The notes below the pieces were generated by a model. That model was not told where the DNA came from. It did not search any database and saw only the letters and a program-made list of their open reading frames with translations. A program made the translations under genes and the position numbers. DNA of 64,000 nucleotides from Talinum fruticosum (lineage: Eukaryota; Streptophyta; Magnoliopsida; Caryophyllales; Talinaceae): positions 3,349,001 to 3,413,000 of the forward strand of contig JAITYX010000007.1 of the NCBI GenBank assembly GCA_021018815.1, written 5' to 3'. Shown here one piece after another: positions 34,201 through 44,258 of this stretch. Each line of letters starts with the position of its first letter. Within the stretch, counting starts at the first letter, position 1.

Positions 34201-35274
34201 CACATTTACCGTTCATTTCTAAATTCTAATCCACAAATAGTTGACCCCTCCCGATGACTTTAGCAACTCTTTTATGTACCATGCCACTCTATACCTACAT
34301 TTTCTAGCCTCTAGGCTTTAATTAACTGGGTTTCAATCTTGTGGACGTTTTTATATATTGCTGATGTTTTTAGCCATGGTTCCCATCATCCCATTACCAT
34401 TCTCAAGCGCGTAAATTATGGTAGAATTGACAAAAAGATCAACTATGACCCTTTTTCTTTCCCCTTTATTTAGCTCTCCTTCATTCCATCACTGTCCCTC
34501 AGCCTAAATTAGGTATCAGCCTCTCAAGGTAAAATCGGACCCTTTTATAGGGAAAAGGATAGTGTATCCTTTATGAATTGTTGAATTTGAGTAGCTCACT
34601 TTTTATGTAAAGATGAATATTGCATCACTTTAGTAGGTATTTATGTACATAAAATATAAATGTAGCTGGGTGGGATATGGATGCAAAATTAATTTCAATA
34701 GATGCTAGAGTAGGACGCATCACATAAAATGTTGTTCCCTTTCCTTTACATGAAACCAAAATGTCAATGTCTTTTGGATCCTCCCACATGATTTGAAAGA
34801 CACATGACCGACCATAATGTACTAGTACACTACAAAGACAAGATTTGAAGCCTTGAAACAACTAACAATTACAATTTGACATAAGAAGTCCCTATCTTCT
34901 GAACTTTCAACTTTGCCGTTCACATTGCAGAAGAATGACCGGAATAGACGTCGAAGAGACTCTCCGCCCCTCCATCCTCCTCGATCTTCCGCCAGCGGAG
35001 ATCAAGTCCCGACTCACCTCGAAACTCAAACCAGAGATGGCCGCCACCGGCCCAGCCGTCTCCATCGGCGCCTCCACTCCCAGCCACATTCCCGTCATTG
35101 TTCAAGGCGGAGGCCCAGCTGCCCAAGTCTAACATGGTCCAGGCAGAGCGCCAAGACGCCCAAACTGAGTATGTCTATGTTGATGAATTGACAGACCAAG
35201 GCTCAAGCCCAACTAAGGAAAAGGGCTTGCTGGGTTTGGGCCTATTAAAACTTAGACGGTCCAAACCAACTTAG
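28464..35274 (+). CDS. HVA22J-like: HVA22-like protein (TB2/DP1/HVA22 family), 263 codons, six coding exons
   Basis: Members of this family (yeast Yop1, animal REEP/DP1) are hairpin membrane proteins of the tubular endoplasmic reticulum; plant HVA22 genes are often induced by abscisic acid and stress. Exons: 28464-28495, 28605-28703, 33230-33286, 33383-33446, 33755-33967, 34948-35274; all junctions have GT/AG and keep frame. The protein starts MLGEFISRGLL and has GYAYPALECFKTVEKNK, then RFWCQYW, hydrophobic segments at about residues 10-24, 44-62 and 68-80, YLWYPKT, GTSYVYENLLRPFVTRHE and ELRLRAWDLALYYWE. The tail is Ser/Pro-rich and ends LKLRRSKPT. Start choice and overall length fit the i/j type of plant HVA22 (Arabidopsis j form about 258 residues). 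The last junction is uncertain: the stronger-looking acceptor TTGCAG at 34,930 would give another frame ending at 35,191. Intron 2 (28,704-33,229) is unusually large because of transposon insertions. Confidence 0.9.
28704..29640 (+). other. First part of HVA22 intron 2
   Basis: AT-rich intron sequence after the donor TG/GTACAT at 28,703. No coding feature; short open frames are intronic. Confidence 0.7.
29665..30037. mobile_element. MITE-like element copy A in HVA22 intron 2
   Basis: The left end TGTATCTAATAAGAGG and right end CCTCTCATTTGATACA are inverted repeats. The internal part (GGCGGCAAAGCGATCGG, CACGAATGATAGAAAATAA) is shared with copy B just downstream. Both sit beside (AT)n runs, so the target is probably AT-rich. 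No coding capacity. Confidence 0.65.
30038..30097. repeat. (AT)n microsatellite
   Basis: About 29 AT units between the two MITE-like copies. Confidence 0.95.
30098..31165. mobile_element. MITE-like element copy B, interrupted by a hAT-like insertion
   Basis: Same ends as copy A (GTATCTAATGAGAGGAG and, inverted, the TTTCATTTGATAC end). It is longer for two reasons: a hAT-like element sits at 30,431-30,978, and about 110 bases at 30,268-30,385 are absent from copy A. The extra piece is GC-richer and coding-like in one frame. Confidence 0.65.
30423..30986. mobile_element. hAT-like non-autonomous element, family A, copy 1
   Basis: The element is 30,431-30,978 (548 bp) with ends TAGAGGTGTG and CATACCCCTA (inverse of TAGGGGTATG), flanked by the 8-bp duplication ATGAAAAC (30,423-30,430 and 30,979-30,986). 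The subterminal regions are packed with GGTTAACCGA and TCGGTTAA motifs. An 8-bp duplication and TAGGGGTG-type ends are hAT features. No transposase. Confidence 0.88.
31166..31250. repeat. (AT)n microsatellite flanked by inverted ATCAATCAATAT
   Basis: About 30 AT units, with ATATCAATCAATAT on the left and ATTTTGATTGATAT on the right, so the block can fold on itself. Confidence 0.85.
31251..33229 (+). other. Second part of HVA22 intron 2
   Basis: AT-rich intron sequence ending in CATCTGCAG at 33,229. It includes a small Stowaway-like MITE. A stretch at 32,400-32,810 has GGTGCTTTAGATCCATTTGAG at one end and CATTCAAACGGACCCTAGG at the other, which may be termini of another small transposon. Confidence 0.6.
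31783..31883. mobile_element. Stowaway-like MITE
   Basis: 97 bp (31,785-31,881) with ends CTCCCTCCTTCGC and, inverted, CCCCTCAGTCCC, close to the CTCCCTCCGT consensus of plant Tc1/mariner-derived MITEs, flanked by TA on both sides. Confidence 0.7.
33968..34947 (+). other. HVA22 intron 5
   Basis: About 980 bases between donor GTACAT at 33,968 and the proposed acceptor at 34,947. No gene or clear transposon. The short open frame continuing from the exon to 34,114 is intron read-through. Confidence 0.65.
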
Positions 35275-35583
35275 TCAATACTAATAGTGACGCCTTTGAC
35301 TCCTATTGATCAATGATCACTGTACAGAAATCATTGTGTGACACCATAAACACCAAAAAAGAAAAAGAATATTGAAGAAAAAGGAAAAAGAAGCACATAA
35401 TTTTAGTTTTTTTAGTTGTAACACAATAATTTTCTCTTTTTGAAAGTGGAGCTTGGAATGTCTCTGTGTACTATAATCACAACCACAAATTCACCAAAAA
35501 AAAGAAAAAAATTCGCTATCTGCAAAGAGCAAGCCACAAAGCGTCCACCAACCAATCGCAGACGCGTCTCACTGAATCAATAA
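35275..35583. other. Region between two convergent genes
   Basis: Probable 3' untranslated regions of the HVA22-like gene (plus strand) and of the minus-strand gene. No exact polyadenylation signal is assigned. Confidence 0.6.
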
Positions 35584-35979
35584 CTAACTGCCGGAATCCG
35601 GCGAACATCCGCCAGAGGAATTCCCAGGAGAAGCAGAGGCGGCGGGTGGAGGAGGGGAGGAGGCGACGGCGGACTGGAGGTAGGCCCAGGCGGCCTGCTT
35701 CACGAGGTGGTTGCGGATGGAGATCTCGTAGCTGGAGCCGCCGTTCGTGGGGGAGGAACACGCGGCGGAGAGTGCGGCAGCGGTGGGGGTCGGAGAGAGG
35801 ACGGAGGAAGGGCTCGGCGGGAGGAGGTCTTTCAAGGAGGTGTAAGCCGCTGACGGGAGGGTGAGAAGTTCGAAGTCGGTGGCGGAGAATGGAGATGATG
35901 GGTGATGGTGGTGGCCCTTGGGGATAAGGACGGCGGAGGGGATGCTATTCCGGCGCTTAAGAGTGGAGTTGTCTTCCAT
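35584..35979 (-). CDS. Conserved uncharacterised plant protein, 131 codons
   Basis: A single uninterrupted frame starting MEDNSTLKRRNSIPSAVLIP. It has a Ser/Pro/Ala-rich middle, the block YTSLKDLLPPSP at about residues 46-57, a conserved-looking C-terminal block YEISIRNHLVKQAAWAYLQS at about residues 84-103, and a low-complexity Gly/Ser/Pro tail. I recognise this architecture as a class of small plant proteins of unknown role; there is no known catalytic motif, signal peptide or membrane segment. It is GC-rich relative to its surroundings, as plant single-exon genes often are. A (CT)n run on its coding strand at 36,178-36,201 probably lies in its 5' leader. It is convergent with the HVA22-like gene. 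The plus-strand open frame over the same DNA (35,466-35,864) is an Arg-rich shadow. Confidence 0.75.
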   Translation of the reverse strand: MEDNSTLKRRNSIPSAVLIPKGHHHHPSSPFSATDFELLTLPSAAYTSLKDLLPPSPSSVLSPTPTAAALSAACSSPTNGGSSYEISIRNHLVKQAAWAYLQSAVASSPPPPAASASPGNSSGGCSPDSGS

Positions 35980-36177
35980 GGATTGGGAAGTTGCTGGTCT
36001 CTGTTTTCTGTCTCCTAATATTTTTGTCGTGAATTTGTGGTGGGAGGAAACTGAAGAGAGGAGAGAGAGAATTCGGAAATGGAGTGGGGAAAATGTTCAA
36101 TATGGTGTGTGGCTCCTAGTTGAGCTCGTGGTGTGAAAAAGGAGGCTATGGAATGGAGATGGAGTTCTCCTTTGAAT

Positions 36178-36205
36178 GAAGAGAGAGAGAGAGAGAGAGA
36201 GGAGA
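36178..36205 (-). repeat. (CT)n run in the probable 5' leader
   Basis: GA repeats on the plus strand, CT on the strand of the 131-codon gene, about 200 bases upstream of its start codon. Such pyrimidine runs are common near plant transcription starts. Confidence 0.6.
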
Positions 36206-36453
36206 GCTGGGGCTGGGGAGCTTCGCACTGGGTTTCTTATTCTTCAATAATTGACGTAAATTAAATTTAATTTAATGGTCGCCATCGCTCCTTTGGTTTT
36301 ATTTCCTTTTTATGTGCGTTTCTTTTTCCTCGTTCTGGTCTCGGTCACTCCTGTTGCTTCACCATCAACTACTACAAGAATTAATTAAATAAGGAGTTAA
36401 TTAATCAGATAAATAACTGCGAGTAATTTGTACTATTAAGACAGCTAATTATA

Positions 36454-36455
36454 TC

Positions 36456-36486
<31 letters not shown>

Positions 36487-37060
36487 GTTGCGTAGAGTTT
36501 ATGTATGAATGACACATAAAATTGTTATATAGGATGTCATGTATTTGATAATTAATAATTGTATAAATAGCAAAATAAATATGGTTTGTCATGCAAAAAC
36601 AAGATTAATATGATAAATTATTAAATTATATTAAAAAAGAATATTCAACTATCAAAAACTCTAGAATGCTACTATAGTAATTATTTATATGTCATAAATA
36701 AGTAATTAAGCAAATTATTATTAAAAAAATATAAATTTTTGAAAAATTAACAATTTTAATTTTAATGAGACCAACAAATTTAACATTTTTTTTATATATA
36801 TAATAGAATGTAATTCATATTTCTATTTAGCAACAATGAAAATGATCTCCGATATTTCACTTATAGCTAACGATCCTTCCTGTTGTGAAAAAATTATACT
36901 TAATTATAACTCTCCTATAATTGCTCATAAAAAAGGTCCATATAGTAACAATTAAATTTAAAATAACAGAAACTTTAAAATATTATTATATATTTTTTTA
37001 AATTTTAGTACAAAAATATTAATAAAATTAAAAAAATCTTGTGGAGCAAGGTTATAGACC

Positions 37061-37063
<3 letters not shown>
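36454..37063 (+). mobile_element. Helitron-like element 1
   Basis: It begins A/TCATATATAT and then TTAAAAGTTG; the 3' end has a degenerate hairpin CTTG...CAAG (37,038-37,050) and CTAT where CTAG/CTRR would be expected, followed by an (ATT)n run. Non-coding. After about 30 bases its 5' part resembles the next element (ATGAGTGACAC-like block), so both belong to one family. Confidence 0.55.

Positions 37064-37138
<75 letters not shown>
37062..37138. repeat. (ATT)n microsatellite at the junction of two Helitrons
   Basis: About 25 TTA units exactly between the 3' end of element 1 and the start of element 2. Confidence 0.9.
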
Positions 37139-37139
<1 letters not shown>

Positions 37140-38619
37140 AGTTGAGTTGAAGCAATATATGAGTGACACGTAGTATGCCAAATAGGTAGATTCAATGCAA
37201 TTTTAATTCAATTTAATGTTGGAACTCTTCACATTAACATTAAATATAATGGACATTAGGGGTGTGCAAAGTCGGTTAACCGGACTTTCGGTTAACCGAA
37301 AATCGGTTAACCGACTTTTCGGTTCATCAAAAAGTTGAACTGTAACCGAACCGAAATTTTCGGTTAACCGATTTTCGGTTAACCGAAAAATTCGGTTCGA
37401 TGAGAACTCGATCCGTAATCGAACCGAAATGTCCAGGTTAACCGACTTTTCGGGTCGGTTAACCGACTTTTCGGGTCGGTTAACGGTACCCATTAGTACA
37501 AAGATCCAACAAGAGGAGAGAGAGAAGTAGCATGAACAACAAGATCCACTAATCGAAAAAATCCAACAAGCAAAATCATGTAGAAAACGCAACCAATTGT
37601 GTATCTGTCGAGCATCGATACAAAGATCCAAGCATGAACAAACAACATCCACAAATCGATTCAAAAGTAAAAGCAAAAACAAAAATTACGTAAATTAAAA
37701 TGGAGGAGTAGCTGTAGCATGCGCCGGATGATGAAGAAAAAGGATGGTTGTAGAAGGCCGGCGAACTCTTGGAGCCGAAGGACATCGGAGGGACAAAGAA
37801 GACAATAACGTTGAGCGGCAGCCATCGGCCATCGGATCCGCACGGAAGGAAGCAATTACTTGAAGTTGGCTCCGGGAGGGTCATGAAGAATGTCGATGGA
37901 AGAGAGAGGGAGAGAAGAGGAGAGAGAGAGGTGGGAGAGGAGTGAAGACGACAGAGAAACGTTGAGCAAGCAACCGTCGGATCTACCGGAAGGAAGCGAG
38001 TCACCGCGACGCCGGCGCGGGATGTTTAGGTGGAGTGGTCGACGGGAGCGAGAAGGGGAGGGGGAAGGAGAGGAGAGACAGAGGCGCGAGAGGGGGCGAG
38101 CAACAGCAGAGTAGGAGCAATTAGGTTTTCAAAGGGTTTGGCTTAACCCATAACATATATTTATACTCATTTTTTTAAAAAAAAAAGTCCGGTTCGGTTC
38201 GGTTAACCGACGGTTAACCGATTTTTCATTTCTCCGAACCGAAACCGAACCGAAAACCGAAAATAATTTTCGGTTCGGTTAACCGAACCGATTATTTAAG
38301 AAAAATCTATCGGTTAACCACTTTTTTGTTCGGTTTTTCGGTTTTTCGGGTCGGTTTTTCGGTTTCGGTTTTTTCGCACACCCCTAATGGACATTAAGAA
38401 TAAAAAAATATATTAATCAAAATAGAAAAAAAATAAAGATACATATCTATTACTCTTTATAATAAATTATATAATTTAATGTATCAATTTATCATTGTTA
38501 TTTGAAAAAAAATCTATTTTTTAAATTGTTATTAATTTTTATTGTTATAAATTAATTAATAAAAATTAAATTATTAAAATTTCAATTAATGTCCTTGCAT
38601 AGCAAGGGTATAACCCTAG
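37139..38619 (+). mobile_element. Helitron-like element 2, containing a hAT-like insertion
   Basis: The right end is a clear Helitron 3' terminus: hairpin CCTTGC-ATA-GCAAGG (38,593-38,607), eight bases, then CTAG (38,616-38,619) followed by T. The left end (AAGTTGAGTTGAAGCAATAT) resembles the sequence just inside element 1. Without the inner 1.13-kb insertion it would be only about 350 bases, so it is non-autonomous. Confidence 0.7.
37249..38394. mobile_element. hAT-like non-autonomous element, family A, copy 2
   Basis: The element is 37,257-38,386 (1,130 bp) with inverted ends TAGGGGTGTGC and GCACACCCCTA and a perfect 8-bp target duplication ATGGACAT (37,249-37,256 and 38,387-38,394). Both ends carry dense arrays of GGTTAACCGA-like motifs over about 200 bases; the middle (37,500-38,150) is unrelated, partly purine-rich, and encodes no transposase. 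Minus-strand open frames there (to 38,004) have no domain. Confidence 0.93.
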
Positions 38620-40490
38620 TTATAATAAAACTATGTAAAAGATATATTTATTTATAAAATATAAACTTAAGAAAAAATATTTGATTTAAAATATAATCCA
38701 ATTTAAACTTAATCTTACCTACATTTGAGTCATTGGATATAGAAATAAGCAATAGTAGAACAAATCTACCAATGTCCGCTCCGCAGAATCAAGAGAGTCT
38801 TCGAAGCAACTCCCAACTTTGAATTTTCTAGAAAGAATGACATGATAGTGTGAGTGGGATGAAGCTCCCCTTTAACTTTGTTAAGTTTTTTCTTTCAAAA
38901 AACTAAAAAGTATGTAAGAAATAACTCAAGATATCGGATATATTTGTTTAGTTAGTCGAAGTGTCAAAAGACATTATTTTAAATATAAAAGTATAATTAC
39001 TTAATGATTCATTTGAATAAAGCCCTAATCTCCTCCTCAGTGGACATAATTTTCTTTTTTTAGTTTATGTTTGTTTATGATATCTTTCTCATTGCTCCCC
39101 AACCCATGAAAAAGAAAAAAATGAAAGCACACTTTGTTTTGTCAACTCCCTTAATTTTAGTTGACGTTGGTTTGGTGAAATGAAATCCCCTGATTTTAGT
39201 TATACTTTTTGTAGGATGATAAAAAAAGCCTAACTACTCCCACATTCCAAGTCCGAAATCCTCTTTTTTTGTTGATAATGGATGGCTCCAATTTTGACCT
39301 ATGTTAAGTATATAACCGAGGACCACTATTTATACTATTAACAAAATTCGAAAAATCTGTTAAAACTCGCTCCATTTAAAACCTAAATGAGTGGTTAAAA
39401 TAGGTTTTAAGGGGATATATATTCAAATATTGTGCTTAAAATTGGGCATGTGCAAGGGTATTAGATTCTGAAAACCTCTACCTGATTTATCTAGTAAATT
39501 ATGAAAAAAAAACAATTCAAATTAAATCTTTATAACCTGTCCTTTATGTGCTGAATTTTATCCTGGAATTTTCAATATGTTTGTTGCATTTGAAATTATG
39601 ATACTTATGATAAAATGGACCATGAATATTAATGTAGAGATGGAAAATTGAATTTTTGGCAATAATTTTCACTTCTGTGAGTCTATGTGAGCATGTAATG
39701 GTAATTAAATATAACATGTATCATTGAATATGAGTAACACTTACGCTCAAATTCTGATATATACTAGAATAACATCTGAAAGATTCGAAAAATTCAAGAG
39801 GTACGAATATATATGTTAGTTTTTAAAAAATCCAATAAATATGAGTATGATTTTTGAAACGAATATAGATGCGGCTATAACTCAATTGGCTAATTCCTAC
39901 TTTGTAGATTATAGTTGGCCACGATAGATTAAACTACTATGCTCATAACTTTTCTGAAAGAGATACCTAATTATCTTAACTTGCAAGTATGTCTTTCTAA
40001 CATACTGCCCTTCAGTTTAATATTTACGCTTTCTCCCCACCCTTAGTGCACTCTCTCGGTGACCATGGGATAGGCCTAAAAACAGGCTAACACTACTCCC
40101 AATCATGCAGCACCCCCTCTATTGGTATGTAGAAAAAAACCCCTATGTTTTTACTTTTTACCAATTCTAAAGTGAATAGCTAACTGAAAACTAAAATTTA
40201 TTCAGGTTGAATAGTTTATGAGCAAACATCAACTAAACTTGAGAAATAGATTATCCATTTGGATGTGGTTAATAAAAATTACAATATGTTGGAATAACTT
40301 TATGTTAACTTTGAATTAGATGATGTTGGTCCCGTAGGCTTATCTTGAAAAGAAATACAATTTTAAATTGACTTTAATTTAGATAAGATAATTATAGATT
40401 TCGACTTTGATTTAAATTAATTATTTTGTGTGCTGAGTTGAATAAAGATTTTGGCTAATTTATATCAAAATTCAGAATACAATTTTATTA
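38620..40490. other. Intergenic, no gene seen
   Basis: AT-rich sequence without recognisable coding, RNA or transposon ends. Confidence 0.6.
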
Positions 40491-40499
40491 GGTCTAAGA

Positions 40500-41115
40500 C
40501 TGATATCTCGGACTAAAAGTGCCACTATACTCTCCCAAAATATTAAAAAAATCATTAATTGATTTTTATGTATAACAATTGTCACTAAACTTGTTATTAA
40601 GTGTTAAAAATGCTACTATAACTCTAAGTAACAAGTCGCTCAAGTCATTTCGCATTTTTACTAGTAAAAACCAATTCTATAACCATCACTCTATCTCTTT
40701 CTCTCGTCCCTCCATGTTATGACTATCAGTCACTCGGATATTCAATCTCTTTCTCTCTTTCTCTCTCTTCTTATCTCAAACCCTAAATTTGTGAAATTGC
40801 ATTCGGACTTTGATGAAGAACAAGAAGTTGAATGTGAATATCCGAATGAGTATGTCGAGATGATCCCTTCACTCAACTATTTGTTCTTTGTCAAATTCCG
40901 AGTGCAATTTCACAAATTTGGGATTTCGGATAAAGAGAACGATTATCATAAAATAAGTTTTTACCGGTAATGTGAAATGACTTGCTACAATCACTTACTC
41001 CGAGTTACAATGATATTTTTAACACTTAATAACAAGTTTAATGAGAATCGTTGGATATCTCTTTTTGACATTTTAAAAGAGTAGTGACATTTTAATTTGA
41101 GCACTCGGGTTTACA
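40500..41115. mobile_element. Foldback element with arms of about 250 bases
   Basis: The left arm (for example AAACTTGTTATTAAGTGTTA at about 40,588) recurs inverted near 41,030, and the inner part (TTTGTGAAATTGCATTCGGA near 40,790) recurs inverted near 40,905. The arms therefore reach almost to the centre. Diverged ends (CTCGGACTAAAA versus CTCAAATTAAAA) suggest a Mutator-like or other long-inverted-repeat element; no certain target duplication. The open frame at 40,719-40,970 crosses the palindrome and is unlikely to be a gene. Confidence 0.75.
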
Positions 41116-41340
41116 ATCAATATCTCTTTTTTTTAAAAACATTCTTAGGATATGTTCATTTCAACTGTTAAAACTAGCGATTATATCATTTACAGCGGTT
41201 ATGAGTCTGTTATGAGCTGTTATGAACTGTTATAATTAGCGGTTATAATCTATTATGAACTGGTATAACAATTATAAGTCTGCTATGCGCGTTTATGAGT
41301 CGTTATAATGGTAATAATAATATTAATAATTTTTTCTTAT

Positions 41341-41367
41341 TAATAATAATAATAATAATAATAAAAC

Positions 41368-41461
<94 letters not shown>

Positions 41462-41549
41462 GTTGGTCTCATTACTAATAATAATAGTAGTAGTATACTA
41501 CTACTACTACTACTACTACTACTACCACTACTACTACTACTACTACTAC

Positions 41550-41637
<88 letters not shown>

Positions 41638-41638
41638 T
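41341..41638. repeat. Compound AAT/ATT/ACT microsatellite, about 300 bp
   Basis: Successive runs of AAT, ATT, AGT/ACT and AAT. The AAT and ATT blocks are mutual inverted repeats, so long hairpins are possible. Open frames of poly-Ile/Tyr/Ser/Leu here are artefacts. Confidence 0.97.
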
Positions 41639-41808
41639 ATCATTATCATCATAAATAATTACATGAGTTTATGATTAGTCGTTACAGATGGGTAATCGTT
41701 ATAACAGATTATAAACGAGTTATGAATGGTTATGAGCGGTTATGAGCGATTATGATCGATTACGAGCGTTTATGAGCGATTAGCATTTATAAACGTTTTT
41801 ATAAACGC

Positions 41809-43461
41809 TAATTTGACAGGCCGCAAGCGCACGGTATATAAGTTGTAACTAGTCAAGGTCGATCCCACAAGGACTCAATCTAGCAATGCACTAAACTAGC
41901 CTTCTACTCAATTGCTAAGCAAATCAAAATTTTTGGACTTGGTTCTTTATAAACTAGTTTTAACTATTAAAATTAAAAAAATTAATCTAGACTTAAATCA
42001 ATGGGTAAAAACATCTCAGGATTTGCTTTCCTAATGATGAGTTTGATTATTTAAACATAATTTGTACAATCATTCTTTCAAATAAATCAAGGATCGATAA
42101 TCACAAAATTATACCGCTCTTTCGATGCTTAATAGAATTGCTCTAATTAACCTATCCAACAACTTCGTATTCCTTTTAAGTTAATCAAAGTTAAAGATTT
42201 CAAATTAACAAAATGATTTCCTAATTTACTATTCTCGTTCTCAAATTTCATAAACTAGACAGAAAGGTTGGTTGTCATATTATTCTATTTCACTTTTCAA
42301 GTACATGATAGATTAATCTCTAAACACAAGTATTCTAGGCTTTCAAAACACTCATGAACATGATAAACACAACCTTCTATTGATCAAAATCAGAATTCAA
42401 GCACAATTCATGGAAAACTAATCAAACTTCATTGTTTTGGATTACAAATCCCTAGAAAAACTAAACTACTCACACATGATTATTGAAAGCTCAAATAAAA
42501 TCCAATACATGGAAATCAAACCTCAAATAGTAAGAATCGAACAAGTAGATGATAGACTTGAAGTACTCCACTTGAATCTCTCGACTTCGAATGGAATGCC
42601 GCAACTATTTCGAGTCTTCTTCAATCTTCAAAATTCGGTTTGATGTAGATGAATGGAGGAAGGGAAAATGGTGATGGATGAGTATGGAGGATGAATGGTG
42701 GATTTTGGACTGGATAGCCTCCAGATTAGATGAAAATCGGCTTAAATAAGCCATTAAGAGGCAATCAAGAGCTGAAACCATCAAAACCGAATCGTCTCGA
42801 CTGAATTTACCTCCAACATGGGTCGTGTCCTCCAACATTGACTCGCCCGTGTTGGCTACGGCACATCAAAACCGGACGGAAATGCTGAAAACGGGTCGTA
42901 TCCATCAACACGGGCTGCCCGTTTCGATACAAAGGCTCGACCTCCAACACGGGCCATGTCCTCCGACACGGTCCGCCCGTGTTGGTTGCTTGAAGGCATG
43001 CGTTAAACCGATTTAGTCATAACTTCCTCGTCCGATGTCCAAATGATGCGATTCTTGATTTTCCGGAAAGTTCATTGAGTCTCGTTTCTAATTCTTTTAT
43101 CATTGTGCTTGCTTCATAAGTGTGGGAAAAAATGATTCAGAGAGTAAAGAAGTGTCCGTTACCACCCTTCTTACTTTCCGCTTCATATCTTTTCTATTCC
43201 TCAACGTAATTGAACTTATACTATATCATTGGAAAGCTATTTCAATAAGGAAATTAGAAATATAGACTCAAAATAGTTTTGGACCGAAAATATGACTAAA
43301 AATCATGTCCAAATCACTAAGAAGTTGAAACATACCAAAAACGCAAAACCCAAGTGTAAAGCATTAATGGGGCATAAAGTACATAAATATGAATATAAAT
43401 CCCTAAAAAAGACAAGAAATCTCCTTTGAAATCTAATGCATAAATGACACTTATCATAATT
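41809..43461 (-). mobile_element. Solo LTR, 1,643 bp, with target duplication TAATT
   Basis: The LTR is 41,814-43,456, beginning TGACAGGCCGCAAGCGCACGG on the plus strand and ending GACACTTATCA, flanked by TAATT at 41,809-41,813 and 43,457-43,461. The CCGCAAGCGCACGG block and the following GGTCGATCCCACAAGG are familiar from LTRs of plant gypsy-type elements. Repeated AACACGGG and CCCGTGTTGG motifs occur at 42,820-42,990. There are no genes inside. Its transcriptional orientation is not certain. Confidence 0.85.
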
Positions 43462-43817
43462 CGAACAGACTCCTAGAATGATAATGTAACGCCCAAACTA
43501 AAACAAATATTAAGCAAAAATATTTGACTAATATATATGATTTATTCACTAAGAAAATTAATTTAATAATTGGTTATAAAAAATTTATATATTGTGCTAG
43601 TTAATATACATATATATTTATGTATATGTTTAGTAGTTGATGGAGAAATTTATTTAGAAATAATATTAGGAGTAAGGTTAGAAAATACTTATTTGGTTTG
43701 CTAGTTGTTTGGATTAAATAAATCCCAAAGCATGATTATCATTCTAAGGTATGAACATCCAAAACATGTTTCTTTCATCCTAAAACTTCAACATTTAGGC
43801 CAAAAATTTGATTGCTC

Positions 43818-43972
43818 GGGGCCTGTTTAGCTGTTAAAACTAGCGGTTATAACGTTTAGAAGTCTGTTATGAGTCTGTTGTAATTAGCGGTTATATCTCG
43901 TTATGAGTTGTATAGCGGTTATGAGTGGTTATAAGTTGTATAATGGTAACAATAATATTAATAATTAACTTT

Positions 43973-44051
<79 letters not shown>

Positions 44052-44116
44052 GAAGTATTGAGAGCAATAATGAAAATAATAATAATAACAATAATTATAA
44101 TTATAATAATTATAAT

Positions 44117-44147
<31 letters not shown>

Positions 44148-44258
44148 GTCATGGAGCAATGACGACGACAACAACAACAACAACAACAACAACCGTTTAT
44201 AGTGGTTATGAGTGTTTATTAACCGTCGGCGGTTATAAACGCTAATTCGAACAAACCC
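43818..44258. mobile_element. MITE-like element, copy 4
   Basis: Ends GGGCCTGTTTAG and, inverted, GGGTTTGTTCG. It has inner AGCGGTTATAA motifs at both sides, an AAT/ATT palindromic microsatellite (43,975-44,051), a second AAT/ATT-like run (44,078-44,147) and an ACA-repeat (44,163-44,192). Non-coding. Confidence 0.65.
43975..44051. repeat. Palindromic (AAT)n(ATT)n microsatellite
   Basis: Ten AAT units directly followed by about 16 ATT units, able to form a long hairpin. Confidence 0.95.

Larger units (their letters stand above)
41148..43473. mobile_element. MITE-like element, copy 3, split by a solo LTR
   Basis: The left part (41,148-41,813) holds the family motifs GTTATGAGC and AGCGGTTATAA and a large AAT/ATT/ACT microsatellite; the right terminus CGAACAGACTCC lies at 43,462-43,473 after the inserted LTR. 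The other copy reads GCTAATTCGAACAAACCC without interruption, which proves the join. Imperfect terminal repeats: GGATATGTTC and, inverted, GGAGTCTGTTC. Confidence 0.65.

Noticed and set aside
34935..35132. Open frame MTGIDVEETLRPS in the third frame of the last HVA22 exon
   Set aside because: It would need a phase not offered by the upstream exon with the acceptors seen; it stops early and does not continue into the well-formed C-terminal frame.
35466..35864. Plus-strand Arg-rich open frame
   Set aside because: It is the antisense shadow of the 131-codon minus-strand gene, whose composition and conserved-looking C-terminal block are far more convincing.
40719..40970. Open frame of 83 codons
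   Set aside because: It spans the centre of a foldback element, so its second half is the reverse complement of its first; not a gene.
41295..41652. Open frames coding runs of Ile, Leu, Tyr or Ser
   Set aside because: Translations of AAT/ATT/ACT microsatellites.
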